Of a DNA stretch of 64,000 nucleotides, positions 27,397 to 36,679 are shown in pieces. A program made the translations under genes and the position numbers. This stretch comes from Exiguobacterium alkaliphilum 12/1 (GTDB lineage: Bacteria > Bacillota > Bacilli > Exiguobacteriales > Exiguobacteriaceae), in assembly GCF_000714435.1 (NCBI RefSeq), contig NZ_JJMW01000019.1, forward strand, positions 1 to 64,000. The letters run 5' to 3'. The notes below the pieces were generated by a model that was given only the letters and a program-made list of their open reading frames with translations, was not told the DNA's origin and searched no databases. The stretch's first letter is position 1, and each line of letters starts with the position of its first letter.

Positions 27397-27433
27397 AAAA
27401 CAGTTGAAATTTGTAGGTTGAGAGGGTTTTTGT

Positions 27434-28366
27434 ATGTTTGAGCATGAAACGGTTTTAAAAATGGAGTCCATCGAAGGATTGAACATCAAACCGGACGGCA
27501 TTTATGTCGACTGTACATTAGGTGGAGCGGGTCATAGCGAAGAGATTGTGAAGCGATTGACGACCGGTCATCTGTACGCGTTCGACCAAGATGACGTCGC
27601 ACTCGCACATGCGAAAGAGCGATTGGCTCCATATGAAGACCGGGTTACTTTTATAAAGAGCAACTTCGTCCATTTGAAAGACGAGCTTCTCAGTCGCGGT
27701 GTGACACAAGTTGACGGCGTCTTATTTGACCTCGGCGTCTCCTCGCCACAACTCGACGAGGCGGAACGAGGGTTCAGTTACAACTTTGACGCGCCGCTCG
27801 ACATGCGAATGGATCGCTCGAAGCCGTTTTCGGCTTATCACGTCGTAAATGAATGGGCGTTCGGGGACCTTGCCCGCATCTTCTTTACATATGGGGAAGA
27901 GAAGTTCTCGAAACAGATTGCCCGAAAGATTGAGCAGGCACGTGCCGAAAAACCGATTGAGACGACGTTCGAACTCGTCGACTTGATTAAAGATGCGATC
28001 CCGGCACCGGCACGACGCAAAGGCGGACATCCTGCCAAGCGGACGTTCCAAGCGATTCGTATCGCGGTCAACGATGAATTGAACGTGTTCGACCGCGCCG
28101 TGCAAGACGCGATTGACATGCTCGCCATCAACGGCCGCATCTGTGTCATCACGTTCCACTCATTAGAGGACCGGATTTGTAAACAAGTCTTTAAAGAGAA
28201 AAGTCAGCACCCGCCGCTTCCGCCAGGGTTGCCGGTCATTCCGAAAGAGTTTGAACCTGAACTTAAACTCATCACCCGAAAGCCGATCACGGCCGGCGGG
28301 GAAGAGCTCGAAGACAACCGCCGCGCCCGCTCTGCGAAACTGCGCGTCGCTGAAAAACAAAAATAG
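27434..28366 (+). CDS. rsmH: 16S rRNA (cytosine(1402)-N4)-methyltransferase RsmH
   Basis: A 310-aa methyltransferase (formerly MraW) acting on C1402 in the ribosomal P site. Seen are [16 protein letters not shown] (SAM loop), [20 protein letters not shown] and [18 protein letters not shown]. Start is ATG 27434 after GAGAGGG. It is the first gene of the cluster here, a place normally held by mraZ. Confidence 0.96.
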   Translation: MFEHETVLKMESIEGLNIKPDGIYVDCTLGGAGHSEEIVKRLTTGHLYAFDQDDVALAHAKERLAPYEDRVTFIKSNFVHLKDELLSRGVTQVDGVLFDLGVSSPQLDEAERGFSYNFDAPLDMRMDRSKPFSAYHVVNEWAFGDLARIFFTYGEEKFSKQIARKIEQARAEKPIETTFELVDLIKDAIPAPARRKGGHPAKRTFQAIRIAVNDELNVFDRAVQDAIDMLAINGRICVITFHSLEDRICKQVFKEKSQHPPLPPGLPVIPKEFEPELKLITRKPITAGGEELEDNRRARSAKLRVAEKQK

Positions 28367-28389
28367 ACTGTACGTAGGAGGGATACCTG

Positions 28390-28755
28390 ATGCCAGAAGC
28401 TGCCCGCAAGGCTTTGCAGCCTCACATTTCACCGAATCGAAATCCGATTCCGCAAGAACGACCGATACCTGCTCCAAAACGACGTACGTTAACTTTGTTC
28501 GAAGCTATTTTGTATCCGACCATGATTGGTTCTGTCGTCTTGTTCGGTGGCATCACGGTGTCGAAACATAACGAAGCGTACAACATCATGCGCGACACGG
28601 CGTTAATCACGCAAGAGACGAACGCCCTCGCCAAAGAAAATGAAGAATTGAAATATGAGATCGCCCAATTAAGCTCGCCAGAGAGAATCTATGCGATAGC
28701 TGAAAAGCTCGGAATGCAGTTCAACGAAAAGAACGTCAAGGTGATTGACAGATGA
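28390..28755 (+). CDS. ftsL: Cell division protein FtsL
   Basis: A 121-aa bitopic protein: a proline-rich cytoplasmic N-terminus (about 30 aa), one membrane helix (about 39-56), and an extracellular coiled coil (TQETNALAKENEELKYEIAQL) ending in the conserved SPERIYAIAEKLGM. FtsL joins DivIC and DivIB to activate FtsW and PBP2B. Sequence conservation is low in the family, but position and layout are decisive. Start is ATG 28390 behind GGAGGG; it overlaps pbpB by four nt. Confidence 0.93.
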   Translation: MPEAARKALQPHISPNRNPIPQERPIPAPKRRTLTLFEAILYPTMIGSVVLFGGITVSKHNEAYNIMRDTALITQETNALAKENEELKYEIAQLSSPERIYAIAEKLGMQFNEKNVKVIDR

Positions 28756-30899
28756 ACTCTCTACAACAGAGTAAAAAAAGAGTGGCGTGGGTAGCGATTG
28801 TTTGCTTCACACCACTCTTTTTATTTTTTGTCGGTTGGTTCTTCTATCTATCTGTCTTTCAAACGTACAAAGGTGAGAATATGCTCGCGTTCGCCGAAGA
28901 AGAACGGTGGAAAGCGGTCAGCACGTTGAAAGCAGAACGTGGCGAAATCTTTGACCGGTTCGGTCAGCCGATTGCCATCAACATCCCGTCTTACCGGGTC
29001 GTGGCGGTCTTGAAGCTCGGCGGCGAGCGCGTCGAAGGAAAGACGCTCATGCCCGAAGAGTTTCCAGAAGCCGCACGCGAACTCGCGAGCGTCATTCCGA
29101 TGACCGAAGCGGACATCTTAAAACGGCTCGAACAAAACGTCGACCGTGGACAAATCGAGTTCGGTGTCCCCGGACGTGATTTGACGGTCGAGCAAAAAGA
29201 AGAGCTTGAAGCGTTCGAGATTCCAGGCATCACGTTCGTCGAGGAACCGAAACGCTATTACCCGAACAAAGTGTTCGCATCAAGCGTCATCGGGTATGCG
29301 CAAAAAATCGATCAGAACGGACGAATCGAACTCGTCGGCGAACTCGGGATTGAGAAGTCACTAAACGACATCTTGAGCGAGTCGTATGGACTGACCCGGT
29401 TCGAGAAAGATTTGGCCGGTCGTCCGCTCATCGCGAGCGACGAGCAGCTGCGAATCGAGCCGGAAGACGGGGCCGACGTCCAGTTGACGATCGACCACCG
29501 GATTCAGCAACTACTCGACACGAAGATGGATGAATTGTATAAAGAGTACGCACCGAAAAATGCGACGGCCATCATCATGGACCCGAAGACGGGTGAGATC
29601 GTCGCCTTGTCTGACCGGCCGTCGTTCGACCCGAACACGCGTGAAATCACGTCGTACAGCAACTTTTCCGTCTCGTCACGTTTCGAGCCGGGATCGACGA
29701 TGAAAATCTTCACCCTCGCCGCGGCGATCAACGAAGGCGTGTTCGATCCGAACGAACTGTACAAGTCCGGCTCTTACACGTATGGACGGACGACGTTCAA
29801 TGATTACAATATTACCGGATGGGGTACCATCCCTATGGTAGAAGGTGTCTGGCATTCGTCGAACGTCGCATTCTCCATCATGGCAAACGAACGGCTCGGT
29901 CTCGGGCGTTACGAAGACTACTTCAACGCCTTCAAGTTCGATCAACGGACAGGCGTCGATTTGCCGGGCGAGGTCAACAGTCAATACGACTTCGACAGCC
30001 CGCTCAACGTGCTCATCACCGCATGGGGACAATCGACCGCGGTGACGCCGATGCAAATCTTGCAAGCGACGTCGGCGATTGCGACGGATGGGACGATGAA
30101 ACAGCCCCACGTCATTAAAAAAGTCGTCAATCGCGAGACCGGTGAGACGATTCGGACGACGAACCCGAAAGTCGTCGGCCAACCGATTACGGCCGAGGCG
30201 GCCCAAAAGACGCGAGAAGCACTCGACGGGGTCGTCAACAGCGACCTCGGTACCGGGCAACTGTACGCCCTCGAAAACTACCGCGTCATCGGGAAGACGG
30301 GAACGGCCCAGATTGCCGAGAACGGGAAGTATTTGAGTGGCCAGTACATTCACTCGTTCGTCGGCATGGCCCCAGAAGAGGATCCGGAGCTCGTCATGTA
30401 TATCGCCGTCGATCGTCCGAACAGCGACTCGTCGACGACCGGTCCGCGGATCATGGCCCCGTTGTTCAAGGACGTCATGGACGTGGCGCTCCGCTATCGG
30501 AGCGTCGAGCCGGAGAAGCAAGAGAAAGCGGTCGAGGCCTCAGCGAAGACGACTGCATCCTACATCGACCTTAGTCGGAAGGAAGCAGTCGACACGTCGC
30601 GAGAAGCCGCGTTCGCACCGGTCCTTCTCGGTAGTGGCGGTAGTGTGACGGCCCAAAGCCCAGTCGAAGGTCAGTCGTACGTCACGGGCGAACGGTTATT
30701 GCTCAAGACCGACGATACGTTCGCGATGCCGAACTTGTCGGGTTGGTCACTCCGAGATGTGAAACGATTGGCAACGTTGTATCAATTGAATTTAGAAATC
30801 GACGGGACCGGCTTCGTCACTTCCCAGTCTATCGGGAAAGACAAGCCTGTCAAAACCGGGGCGACACTTAAGGTGAAGCTCCAATCCCCGTCGAATTAA
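28752..30899 (+). CDS. pbpB: Class B penicillin-binding protein PBP2B with PASTA domain
   Basis: A 715-aa septal transpeptidase with one N-terminal anchor (about 14-33), a pedestal domain (about 60-230), the transpeptidase domain with SxxK in EPGSTMK (Ser about 315), SSN in HSSNVAFS, KTG in IGKTGTAQI, and a C-terminal PASTA domain (AMPNLSGWSLRDVKRLATLY). It is the FtsI-type partner of FtsW. The companion spoVD of spore formers is absent. The ATG overlaps the ftsL stop (ATGA). Confidence 0.95.
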   Translation: MNSLQQSKKRVAWVAIVCFTPLFLFFVGWFFYLSVFQTYKGENMLAFAEEERWKAVSTLKAERGEIFDRFGQPIAINIPSYRVVAVLKLGGERVEGKTLMPEEFPEAARELASVIPMTEADILKRLEQNVDRGQIEFGVPGRDLTVEQKEELEAFEIPGITFVEEPKRYYPNKVFASSVIGYAQKIDQNGRIELVGELGIEKSLNDILSESYGLTRFEKDLAGRPLIASDEQLRIEPEDGADVQLTIDHRIQQLLDTKMDELYKEYAPKNATAIIMDPKTGEIVALSDRPSFDPNTREITSYSNFSVSSRFEPGSTMKIFTLAAAINEGVFDPNELYKSGSYTYGRTTFNDYNITGWGTIPMVEGVWHSSNVAFSIMANERLGLGRYEDYFNAFKFDQRTGVDLPGEVNSQYDFDSPLNVLITAWGQSTAVTPMQILQATSAIATDGTMKQPHVIKKVVNRETGETIRTTNPKVVGQPITAEAAQKTREALDGVVNSDLGTGQLYALENYRVIGKTGTAQIAENGKYLSGQYIHSFVGMAPEEDPELVMYIAVDRPNSDSSTTGPRIMAPLFKDVMDVALRYRSVEPEKQEKAVEASAKTTASYIDLSRKEAVDTSREAAFAPVLLGSGGSVTAQSPVEGQSYVTGERLLLKTDDTFAMPNLSGWSLRDVKRLATLYQLNLEIDGTGFVTSQSIGKDKPVKTGATLKVKLQSPSN

Positions 30900-30911
30900 C
30901 GCAACAGGATC

Positions 30912-30934
30912 AAGAGGGCCTCGGCTCTCTTTTC
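30912..30934 (+). terminator. Terminator or attenuator between pbpB and murF
   Basis: AAGAGGGC and GCTCTCTT form an 8-bp stem (one G-T pair) around CTCG, followed by a short T run. It may only partly stop transcription within the cluster. Confidence 0.6.
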
Positions 30935-30956
30935 CTTTGTCACAGGAGGAAATACG

Positions 30957-32261
30957 ATGGAACAACTAACGATTCAAACATTGGCCAGCTGGTTCGGTGT
31001 GACGATTGAAGACACACGGGAAGTACGCCGAGTGGCGACGGACTCGCGTGATGAGAACGGAGACGGACTATTCGTCCCAATCATCGGGGCGCGCGTCGAC
31101 GGGCACGACTTTATTGACAAGGCGATCGAGCAAGGCGCCATCGTCACGTTTTGGGAAGAAGGACGGGAACGACCGGAAGGGATCATTGTCATCCCGGTGC
31201 CGTCACCGCTCAAGGCACTCCAAGAAGCGGCAGCCCGCTATTTGGCAGAAATCGATCCGCTCGTCGTCGCCATCACCGGTTCGAACGGCAAGACGTCGAC
31301 GAAAGATATGGTCGCGGTCGTGCTCGAGGAAAAGTTCAAGACGCACAAGACGGCCGGAAACTTTAACTCGGACGTCGGCTTGCCGCTCACGGTGCTCCGC
31401 ATGCCACGCGATACCGAAGTGGCCGTCCTCGAGATGGGCATGAACGGGTTCGGGCAAATCGAACTGTTGTCGAACATCGCGAAGCCGGACGTCGCGTTCG
31501 TCACGAATATCGGTGAGTCGCACGGGGAACAAGTCGGGGGCCGTCAAGGCATCGCGAAAGCGAAACTTGAGATTAAGGCTGGATTGAAAGACGAGGGCAT
31601 CTTGATTGTCGATGCGGATGAGCCACTTCTGTCCGGCCAAGGGTTTCGTGTCGGCTACGCGGACGATGCCGACGGGAAAATCGAGGTCGTCGAGACGACG
31701 TTCGACGCGTCGATTTTCCGGTATGATGGCGAGTTGTTCGAACTGAAAGTGCTCGGTGCCCATCAGATTCGAAACGCCGCGTACGCGATTGCGTGTGGCC
31801 GTCAGTTCGGGCTCGACCATGCCATGATCCAACGCGGTCTCGACCGGGTCAAGCTGACGACGATGCGCATGGAGAAACAGATGTTCGGGGATGCGCACTT
31901 GATCAACGATGCTTACAATGCGAGTCCGACCTCGATGATTGCGGCGATTGAGACGGTAAAGTCGCTCGTTGGATTCTCGCGCCGTGTCCTCGTGCTCGGC
32001 GACATGTATGAGCTCGGTGCCGACGAACAGACGCAACACGTAAAAGTCGGGCATGCCATCACGGCCCCGGTGACGGATGTCCTCTTGATTGGCGATAAGG
32101 CGAAATGGATTGCCGAAGGGATTTCGGACGCGTCCGTCAACGTGATGCACGTCGGGACGGTCGAAGAGGCGAAACCGCTCCTTGGCAGTTATCAACGACC
32201 ACAGACTGTGATATTGTTAAAGGCATCGCGAGGACTGGCGCTCGAACGTCTAGTTCAATAA
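30957..32261 (+). CDS. murF: UDP-MurNAc-tripeptide:D-Ala-D-Ala ligase MurF
   Basis: A 434-aa Mur ligase adding D-Ala-D-Ala to the precursor tripeptide. The P-loop is VVAITGSNGKTSTKDM (near 106). EMGMNGFGQIELLSNIAKPDVAFVTNIGESH and INDAYNASPTSM are MurF signatures. The DNPR motif that marks diaminopimelate- or lysine-adding MurE is missing. It occupies the slot where B. subtilis has murE; in B. subtilis murF lies elsewhere with ddl. Start is ATG 30957 behind AGGAGGAAA. Confidence 0.93.
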   Translation: MEQLTIQTLASWFGVTIEDTREVRRVATDSRDENGDGLFVPIIGARVDGHDFIDKAIEQGAIVTFWEEGRERPEGIIVIPVPSPLKALQEAAARYLAEIDPLVVAITGSNGKTSTKDMVAVVLEEKFKTHKTAGNFNSDVGLPLTVLRMPRDTEVAVLEMGMNGFGQIELLSNIAKPDVAFVTNIGESHGEQVGGRQGIAKAKLEIKAGLKDEGILIVDADEPLLSGQGFRVGYADDADGKIEVVETTFDASIFRYDGELFELKVLGAHQIRNAAYAIACGRQFGLDHAMIQRGLDRVKLTTMRMEKQMFGDAHLINDAYNASPTSMIAAIETVKSLVGFSRRVLVLGDMYELGADEQTQHVKVGHAITAPVTDVLLIGDKAKWIAEGISDASVNVMHVGTVEEAKPLLGSYQRPQTVILLKASRGLALERLVQ

Positions 32262-32283
32262 TAGAGAGTAGTGAGGTACGAAC

Positions 32284-33243
32284 ATGTTAATTAGTTTAAT
32301 CGTCTTAATCAGTTCATTATTGACCGTTTTGGTCGTCATGCCGCGCGCGATTCCCGCGCTCCGGCAGCTGAAGTTCGGTCAAGAGATTCGGGATGAAGGT
32401 CCGGATTGGCATCAAAAGAAATCGGGAACGCCAACGATGGGCGGGATTGTCATCTTGCTCGCGCTCGTCATCGGATTCATCGTCTCGCTCATCTTCGGAG
32501 ACGCGGTCGCGGGTTTCGGCACGCTCTTGTTCGTCACGCTCGCGTTCGGTGTGATCGGCTTCCTCGACGACTATATTAAAGTCGTGAACAAACGAAACCT
32601 CGGTCTGACATCACTCCAAAAGTTGATTGGACAAATTGTCGTCTCGGTCTTGTTCGTCTGGTTCTTGTCACTCGGAGACGGCTTGGATACGACGATTCAA
32701 ATCCCGTTCACTTCGATCGCGTTTGATACGGGTTGGTTGTATGTCGCCATCGTCATCTTCTGGCTCGTCGGATTCTCGAACGCCGTCAACTTGACGGACG
32801 GTCTCGATGGTCTCGTCTCGTTCTCGGCCATCCCGACGTTCGCGTTCTTCGGGATTTATGCGCTTGGGCAAGACGAGGCCGGAATCGCCTGGTTTGCCTT
32901 CAGTGCGGTCGGGGCACTTCTCGGATTCCTCGTCTTCAACAAATATCCGGCGAAAATCTTCATGGGTGACACGGGATCGCTCGCACTTGGTGGCGCGGTC
33001 GCCGGACTTGCGCTCATGTTGAAGCTCGAGCTGTTGCTCGTCTTCGTCGGAATCATCTTCGTCATCGAGACGCTCAGCGTCATCTTGCAAGTCATCTCAT
33101 TTAAGACGACCGGGAAGCGCATCTTCAAGATGAGCCCGATTCATCACCACTTTGAAATGGTCGGATGGTCGGAATGGCGCATCGTCTTGACGTTCGGTGG
33201 AATCAGCTTGATCACGGCAGTGTTGTCGTTACTTCTTATGTAA
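32284..33243 (+). CDS. mraY: Phospho-MurNAc-pentapeptide translocase MraY
   Basis: A 319-aa ten-helix membrane enzyme that makes lipid I from UDP-MurNAc-pentapeptide and undecaprenyl phosphate. Family motifs present are the Asp pair in [30 protein letters not shown], and the histidine cluster [19 protein letters not shown]. Start is ATG 32284 after GTGAGGT. It lies in the expected order before murD. Confidence 0.96.
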   Translation: MLISLIVLISSLLTVLVVMPRAIPALRQLKFGQEIRDEGPDWHQKKSGTPTMGGIVILLALVIGFIVSLIFGDAVAGFGTLLFVTLAFGVIGFLDDYIKVVNKRNLGLTSLQKLIGQIVVSVLFVWFLSLGDGLDTTIQIPFTSIAFDTGWLYVAIVIFWLVGFSNAVNLTDGLDGLVSFSAIPTFAFFGIYALGQDEAGIAWFAFSAVGALLGFLVFNKYPAKIFMGDTGSLALGGAVAGLALMLKLELLLVFVGIIFVIETLSVILQVISFKTTGKRIFKMSPIHHHFEMVGWSEWRIVLTFGGISLITAVLSLLLM

Positions 33244-33246
33244 TGG

Positions 33247-34596
33247 ATGGTGGAACAAATGGAAGCACAGTGGAAAGGTAAGCGCGTACTCGTCCTCGGC
33301 GCCGCACGCAGCGGCATCGCCGCCGCCACTTATTTGGTAGGTGTCGGGGCGATCGTGACGATGAACACAGGTTCGGAGCCGTCGACAGAAGAGCGGACGA
33401 AAGTTGAGCAGTTGGGCATCACGTCGGTGTTCGGCTCGCACCCACTCGACTTATTGGATGACACAGACGTCATCGTCAAAAATCCGGGAATCCCGTACCA
33501 TATCCCGCTCCTCCAAGCAGCGATGGATCGAGGCATCCCGATTTATACAGAAGTCGAACTCGCTTATATGGAGACAGACGCTGCGTTCGTCGCCATCACC
33601 GGGTCGAACGGGAAGACGACGACGACAACGCTCGTCCACGAACTGTTAAAAGGCGGTGACCGTCCCGTGCACGTGGCGGGAAACATCGGCTTCCCAGCAA
33701 TCGAGGTGGCGACCCGCGCCAAGCCGGATGATCTCATCGTCATCGAACTGTCGAGCTTTCAACTGATGGGCGTCGAGACGTTCCATCCGAAAGCAGCGGC
33801 GCTACTGAACTTATCGGAAGCGCACCTTGATTATCACGGCGACTTTGATTCCTATGCCGATGCGAAGGCAAACTTGTTCCGCAACATGACTTCTTCGGAC
33901 CGAATCGTCGTCAAAGGAGCCGACGAAGAAGTGATGAAGCGTGTCCCTGACGCGTTACACGCATCGACGTTCGGTTATGATGCCGGCGATGCTTCCGTAC
34001 GAGACGGCTGGATTACACTTCATGGGGACAACATCGTCCGCGTGTCTGAACTCGCGCTCGGCGGTGCCCATAACGTGGAAAACGTCTTGGCTGCACTGCT
34101 CCTCGTCGAACCATTCAACATCCCGCGTGAACATGTTGAGCGTGTGTTGCGCACGTTCGGCGGGGTCGCCCACCGGACGGAGAACGTCGGCCGCGTGCTT
34201 GGCCGCCGAGTTTACAACGACTCGAAAGCGACGAACAACGTGGCGACCGAAGCGGCACTTGCCGGTTTCGATGCGCCAATCGTCTGGCTTTGCGGCGGAC
34301 TCGAGCGAGGCGCTGACTTGTCTTCACTCGTCCCGGCGATGTCACGTGTCAAAGCGGTCGTCGCGTACGGGGAGACGGCCGAACGGTTCAAGACGCTCGG
34401 AGAATCCCAAGGAGTCCCGGCCTTTGCTGTCGAAACATTAGAAGAAGCCGTACCGCTCGCGTTCGAGCAGTCGGCAGAAGAAGACGTGATCTTATTATCG
34501 CCAGCTTGCGCAAGTTGGGATCAATACAAGACGTTCGAGGAACGCGGTGCCCATTTCGTCGACCTCGTCCGTTCAATCGAGGAGGCGAGTCGATGA
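33247..34596 (+). CDS. murD: UDP-MurNAc-L-alanine:D-glutamate ligase MurD
   Basis: A 449-aa cytoplasmic Mur ligase adding D-Glu. N-terminal UMP-binding domain with VLVLGAARSGIAAATYL, ATP loop FVAITGSNGKTTTTTLVHE (near 118), and C-terminal domain with VYNDSKATNNVATEAAL and WLCGGLERGADLSSL. ATG 33247 and ATG 33259 are both possible starts; the second is closer to GGTGGA. The end overlaps murG by four nt. Confidence 0.95.
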   Translation: MVEQMEAQWKGKRVLVLGAARSGIAAATYLVGVGAIVTMNTGSEPSTEERTKVEQLGITSVFGSHPLDLLDDTDVIVKNPGIPYHIPLLQAAMDRGIPIYTEVELAYMETDAAFVAITGSNGKTTTTTLVHELLKGGDRPVHVAGNIGFPAIEVATRAKPDDLIVIELSSFQLMGVETFHPKAAALLNLSEAHLDYHGDFDSYADAKANLFRNMTSSDRIVVKGADEEVMKRVPDALHASTFGYDAGDASVRDGWITLHGDNIVRVSELALGGAHNVENVLAALLLVEPFNIPREHVERVLRTFGGVAHRTENVGRVLGRRVYNDSKATNNVATEAALAGFDAPIVWLCGGLERGADLSSLVPAMSRVKAVVAYGETAERFKTLGESQGVPAFAVETLEEAVPLAFEQSAEEDVILLSPACASWDQYKTFEERGAHFVDLVRSIEEASR

Positions 34597-35669
34597 GAGT
34601 CATCATTTCAGGAGGCGGGACGGGAGGCCATATTTATCCGGCCCTCGCATTGCTCGATACGTTAAAGGCGCGTCACGACGATTTAGAGGTGCTCTATATC
34701 GGAACGGAGAACGGGTTCGAGGCCGATCTCGTGCCACGGGCCGGCATCCCGTTCAAATCGATTCGAATCGCCGGGTTGAAGCGGTCATTGTCGCTTGAGA
34801 ACGTGAAGACGGGCTATTGGTTCTTGAAATCGGTCCGTCAGCTAAGAAAAGAAATGAAGGCGTTCCGTCCGGACGTCGTCATCGGGACAGGCGGTTTCGT
34901 GTCCGGGCCGGTCGTGTTCACGGCCCAGCAGTTGGGCATCCCGACAATCCTTCACGAACAAAACAGCATCCCAGGGCTGACGAACAAGTTCTTATCGAAG
35001 AAAGCTGACCGTGTCGCGCTGTCGTTCGCCGGGTCCGAGTCACAGTTCCCGGGGGCGAACGTTCGCGTCATCGGCAACCCGCGCGGGAGCGAAGTGTTAC
35101 AGACAGTCGCCGACCCGACTCAAATCCGAGCGACGTACGGAATCGATGAGCGTCCGATTATCGTCATCTATGGCGGGAGCCGTGGGGCCGAGGCGATTAA
35201 CCGGGCCGTGCTCGAAGCGATTCCGGAACTGAGCCAACAACCGGTCAACGTACTGTATGTGACCGGGAACGTGCACTATGAGGCGGTCGTCGCCGAAGCG
35301 AAGCCGGCGGAAAACGTCCATATCTTGCCATACGTTTACGATATGCCTGCCCTGCTCGCCTGTGCGACGCTCGTCGTGTCACGGGCGGGCGCATCGACCA
35401 TTTCTGAATTGACGGCGCTCGGTTTGCCGAGCATTTTGATTCCGAGCCCGTATGTCACGGCCGACCATCAAACGAAAAATGCTTCGGCACTCGTTGAGAG
35501 CGGAGCTGCCGTCTTGATTCGAGAAGCGGACTTGACGGGCAAAACGCTCGTCGAGAAGATACAGCACGTCTTGGAAAACGAACAACAGATGGCGGAAGCG
35601 TCGAAACGGTTAGGGTTCCCGCAGGCCGCGGAATCCCTCGCCGCGCTTGTAGAAGAAGTAAGTCGCTAA
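34593..35669 (+). CDS. murG: Lipid II synthase MurG
   Basis: A 358-aa GT-B glycosyltransferase that adds GlcNAc to lipid I. The N-terminal lipid-binding loop is IISGGGTGGHIYPALAL; ILHEQNSIPGLTNKFL and the UDP-GlcNAc site VVSRAGASTISELTALGLPSI are present. Start is ATG 34593 behind GAGGAGGCGAG, overlapping the murD stop. No spoVE gene separates it from murD, unlike B. subtilis. Confidence 0.96.
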   Translation: MRVIISGGGTGGHIYPALALLDTLKARHDDLEVLYIGTENGFEADLVPRAGIPFKSIRIAGLKRSLSLENVKTGYWFLKSVRQLRKEMKAFRPDVVIGTGGFVSGPVVFTAQQLGIPTILHEQNSIPGLTNKFLSKKADRVALSFAGSESQFPGANVRVIGNPRGSEVLQTVADPTQIRATYGIDERPIIVIYGGSRGAEAINRAVLEAIPELSQQPVNVLYVTGNVHYEAVVAEAKPAENVHILPYVYDMPALLACATLVVSRAGASTISELTALGLPSILIPSPYVTADHQTKNASALVESGAAVLIREADLTGKTLVEKIQHVLENEQQMAEASKRLGFPQAAESLAALVEEVSR

Positions 35670-35681
35670 AGGAGAGGAAGC

Positions 35682-36452
35682 ATGGAGACACGTCAGAACA
35701 CCGTCCGTAGTTTGGAAGACCGGATTCCATATATGAAAAATCAGCGACGGAAGAAGGCGAACCGTCGATTGTCTGCGATTTTGCTGCTGTTCGCCGTATT
35801 GATCGCCCTCGTCGTCTATATGCAGACGTCGGTGTCTGACGTGAAGGCGGTGAACGTGTCTGGCTTGGCTTGGTTGACCGAGTCTTACGTGTTAGAACAA
35901 ATTGACCTAGACACGACGTCAAAAATCGTCGAAGTGTCTCCTAGCCGACTCGAGACGGCGATTCGTGAACTTCCCGGCGTAAAAGACGTGGAAGTGGATC
36001 GAAGTTGGTACAATATCGTCACCATCAAGCTCGAAGAGGAGAAGATGATCGCCTATTCGAGGACGGACGACCGGGAAGTCGTCGTCTTAGCGGACGGCTC
36101 GCTTCATCCGACCGGGCAAATCGATGACCCGGCAAAGTTGAAAGACGGGCCGCTCTTGAGACAGTTTGACAAAGAGGCCGATCTTGAGAAAGTGGCCGGT
36201 GAGCTCGAGCAGGTCGATGACGCGTTACGGGCGAGAATGTCTGAGATCGTGTTCAAACAACAAGAAGGCGAACCGACACGTTATGAGATTTACATGAACG
36301 ACGGGAACACGTTGCTCACACCGACGTTCAAACTGAGTCAAACGGTGTCCAAGTACGGTGAAATTTTTGAAAATATCCCGAAAGGACAGCGAGGAACGGT
36401 CGTCATGGATGGAGGCTATTATTTCGTCCCATATGAAAAATCGGAAGAATAG
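35682..36452 (+). CDS. divIB: Cell division protein DivIB (FtsQ)
   Basis: A 256-aa bitopic protein with a cytoplasmic N-terminus, one membrane helix (about 28-48), a POTRA domain (VNVSGLAWLTESYVLEQIDL onward) and a beta domain. It forms the trimeric FtsL-DivIC-DivIB complex at the septum. Start is ATG 35682 after AAAGGAGAGG. In B. subtilis murB sits between murG and divIB; it is absent here. Confidence 0.9.
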   Translation: METRQNTVRSLEDRIPYMKNQRRKKANRRLSAILLLFAVLIALVVYMQTSVSDVKAVNVSGLAWLTESYVLEQIDLDTTSKIVEVSPSRLETAIRELPGVKDVEVDRSWYNIVTIKLEEEKMIAYSRTDDREVVVLADGSLHPTGQIDDPAKLKDGPLLRQFDKEADLEKVAGELEQVDDALRARMSEIVFKQQEGEPTRYEIYMNDGNTLLTPTFKLSQTVSKYGEIFENIPKGQRGTVVMDGGYYFVPYEKSEE

Positions 36453-36463
36453 TCTGAATTTTT

Positions 36464-36496
36464 ACAGCCCTGCGACATGCCGGGGCTGTTTTTTTA
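36464..36496 (+). terminator. Terminator after divIB
   Basis: A 7-bp stem, ACAGCCC with GGGCTGT, has a 12-nt loop and eight T residues. It separates the mur genes from ftsAZ. Confidence 0.85.
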
Positions 36497-36679
36497 TCGT
36501 TTGTAATCGAATTGACACCCCAAAACCGCTTAATTTGTAGGATTCTACCTTTTCTCACTATCTTATTTGTTGTAAACTTAGACGTGAGATATCTTGCCGG
36601 ACCTAACAATATTTTTGGATATCTGTAATATTGTAATGGAAGACTGAAACTGAAATTTTAGCGCGGAGGTGTTTCCCTG

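Noticed and set aside
29676-30521. A 281-codon minus-strand open frame inside pbpB
   Set aside because: Antisense to the transpeptidase domain, low-complexity charged composition, no start site.
31203-32195. A 330-codon minus-strand open frame inside murF
   Set aside because: Same composition bias and complete overlap with a well-supported gene; no motif.
30957-32261. Reading the ligase after pbpB as MurE by synteny
   Set aside because: The DNPR motif is absent, and the INDAYNASPTSM and GMNGFGQIE motifs fit MurF.
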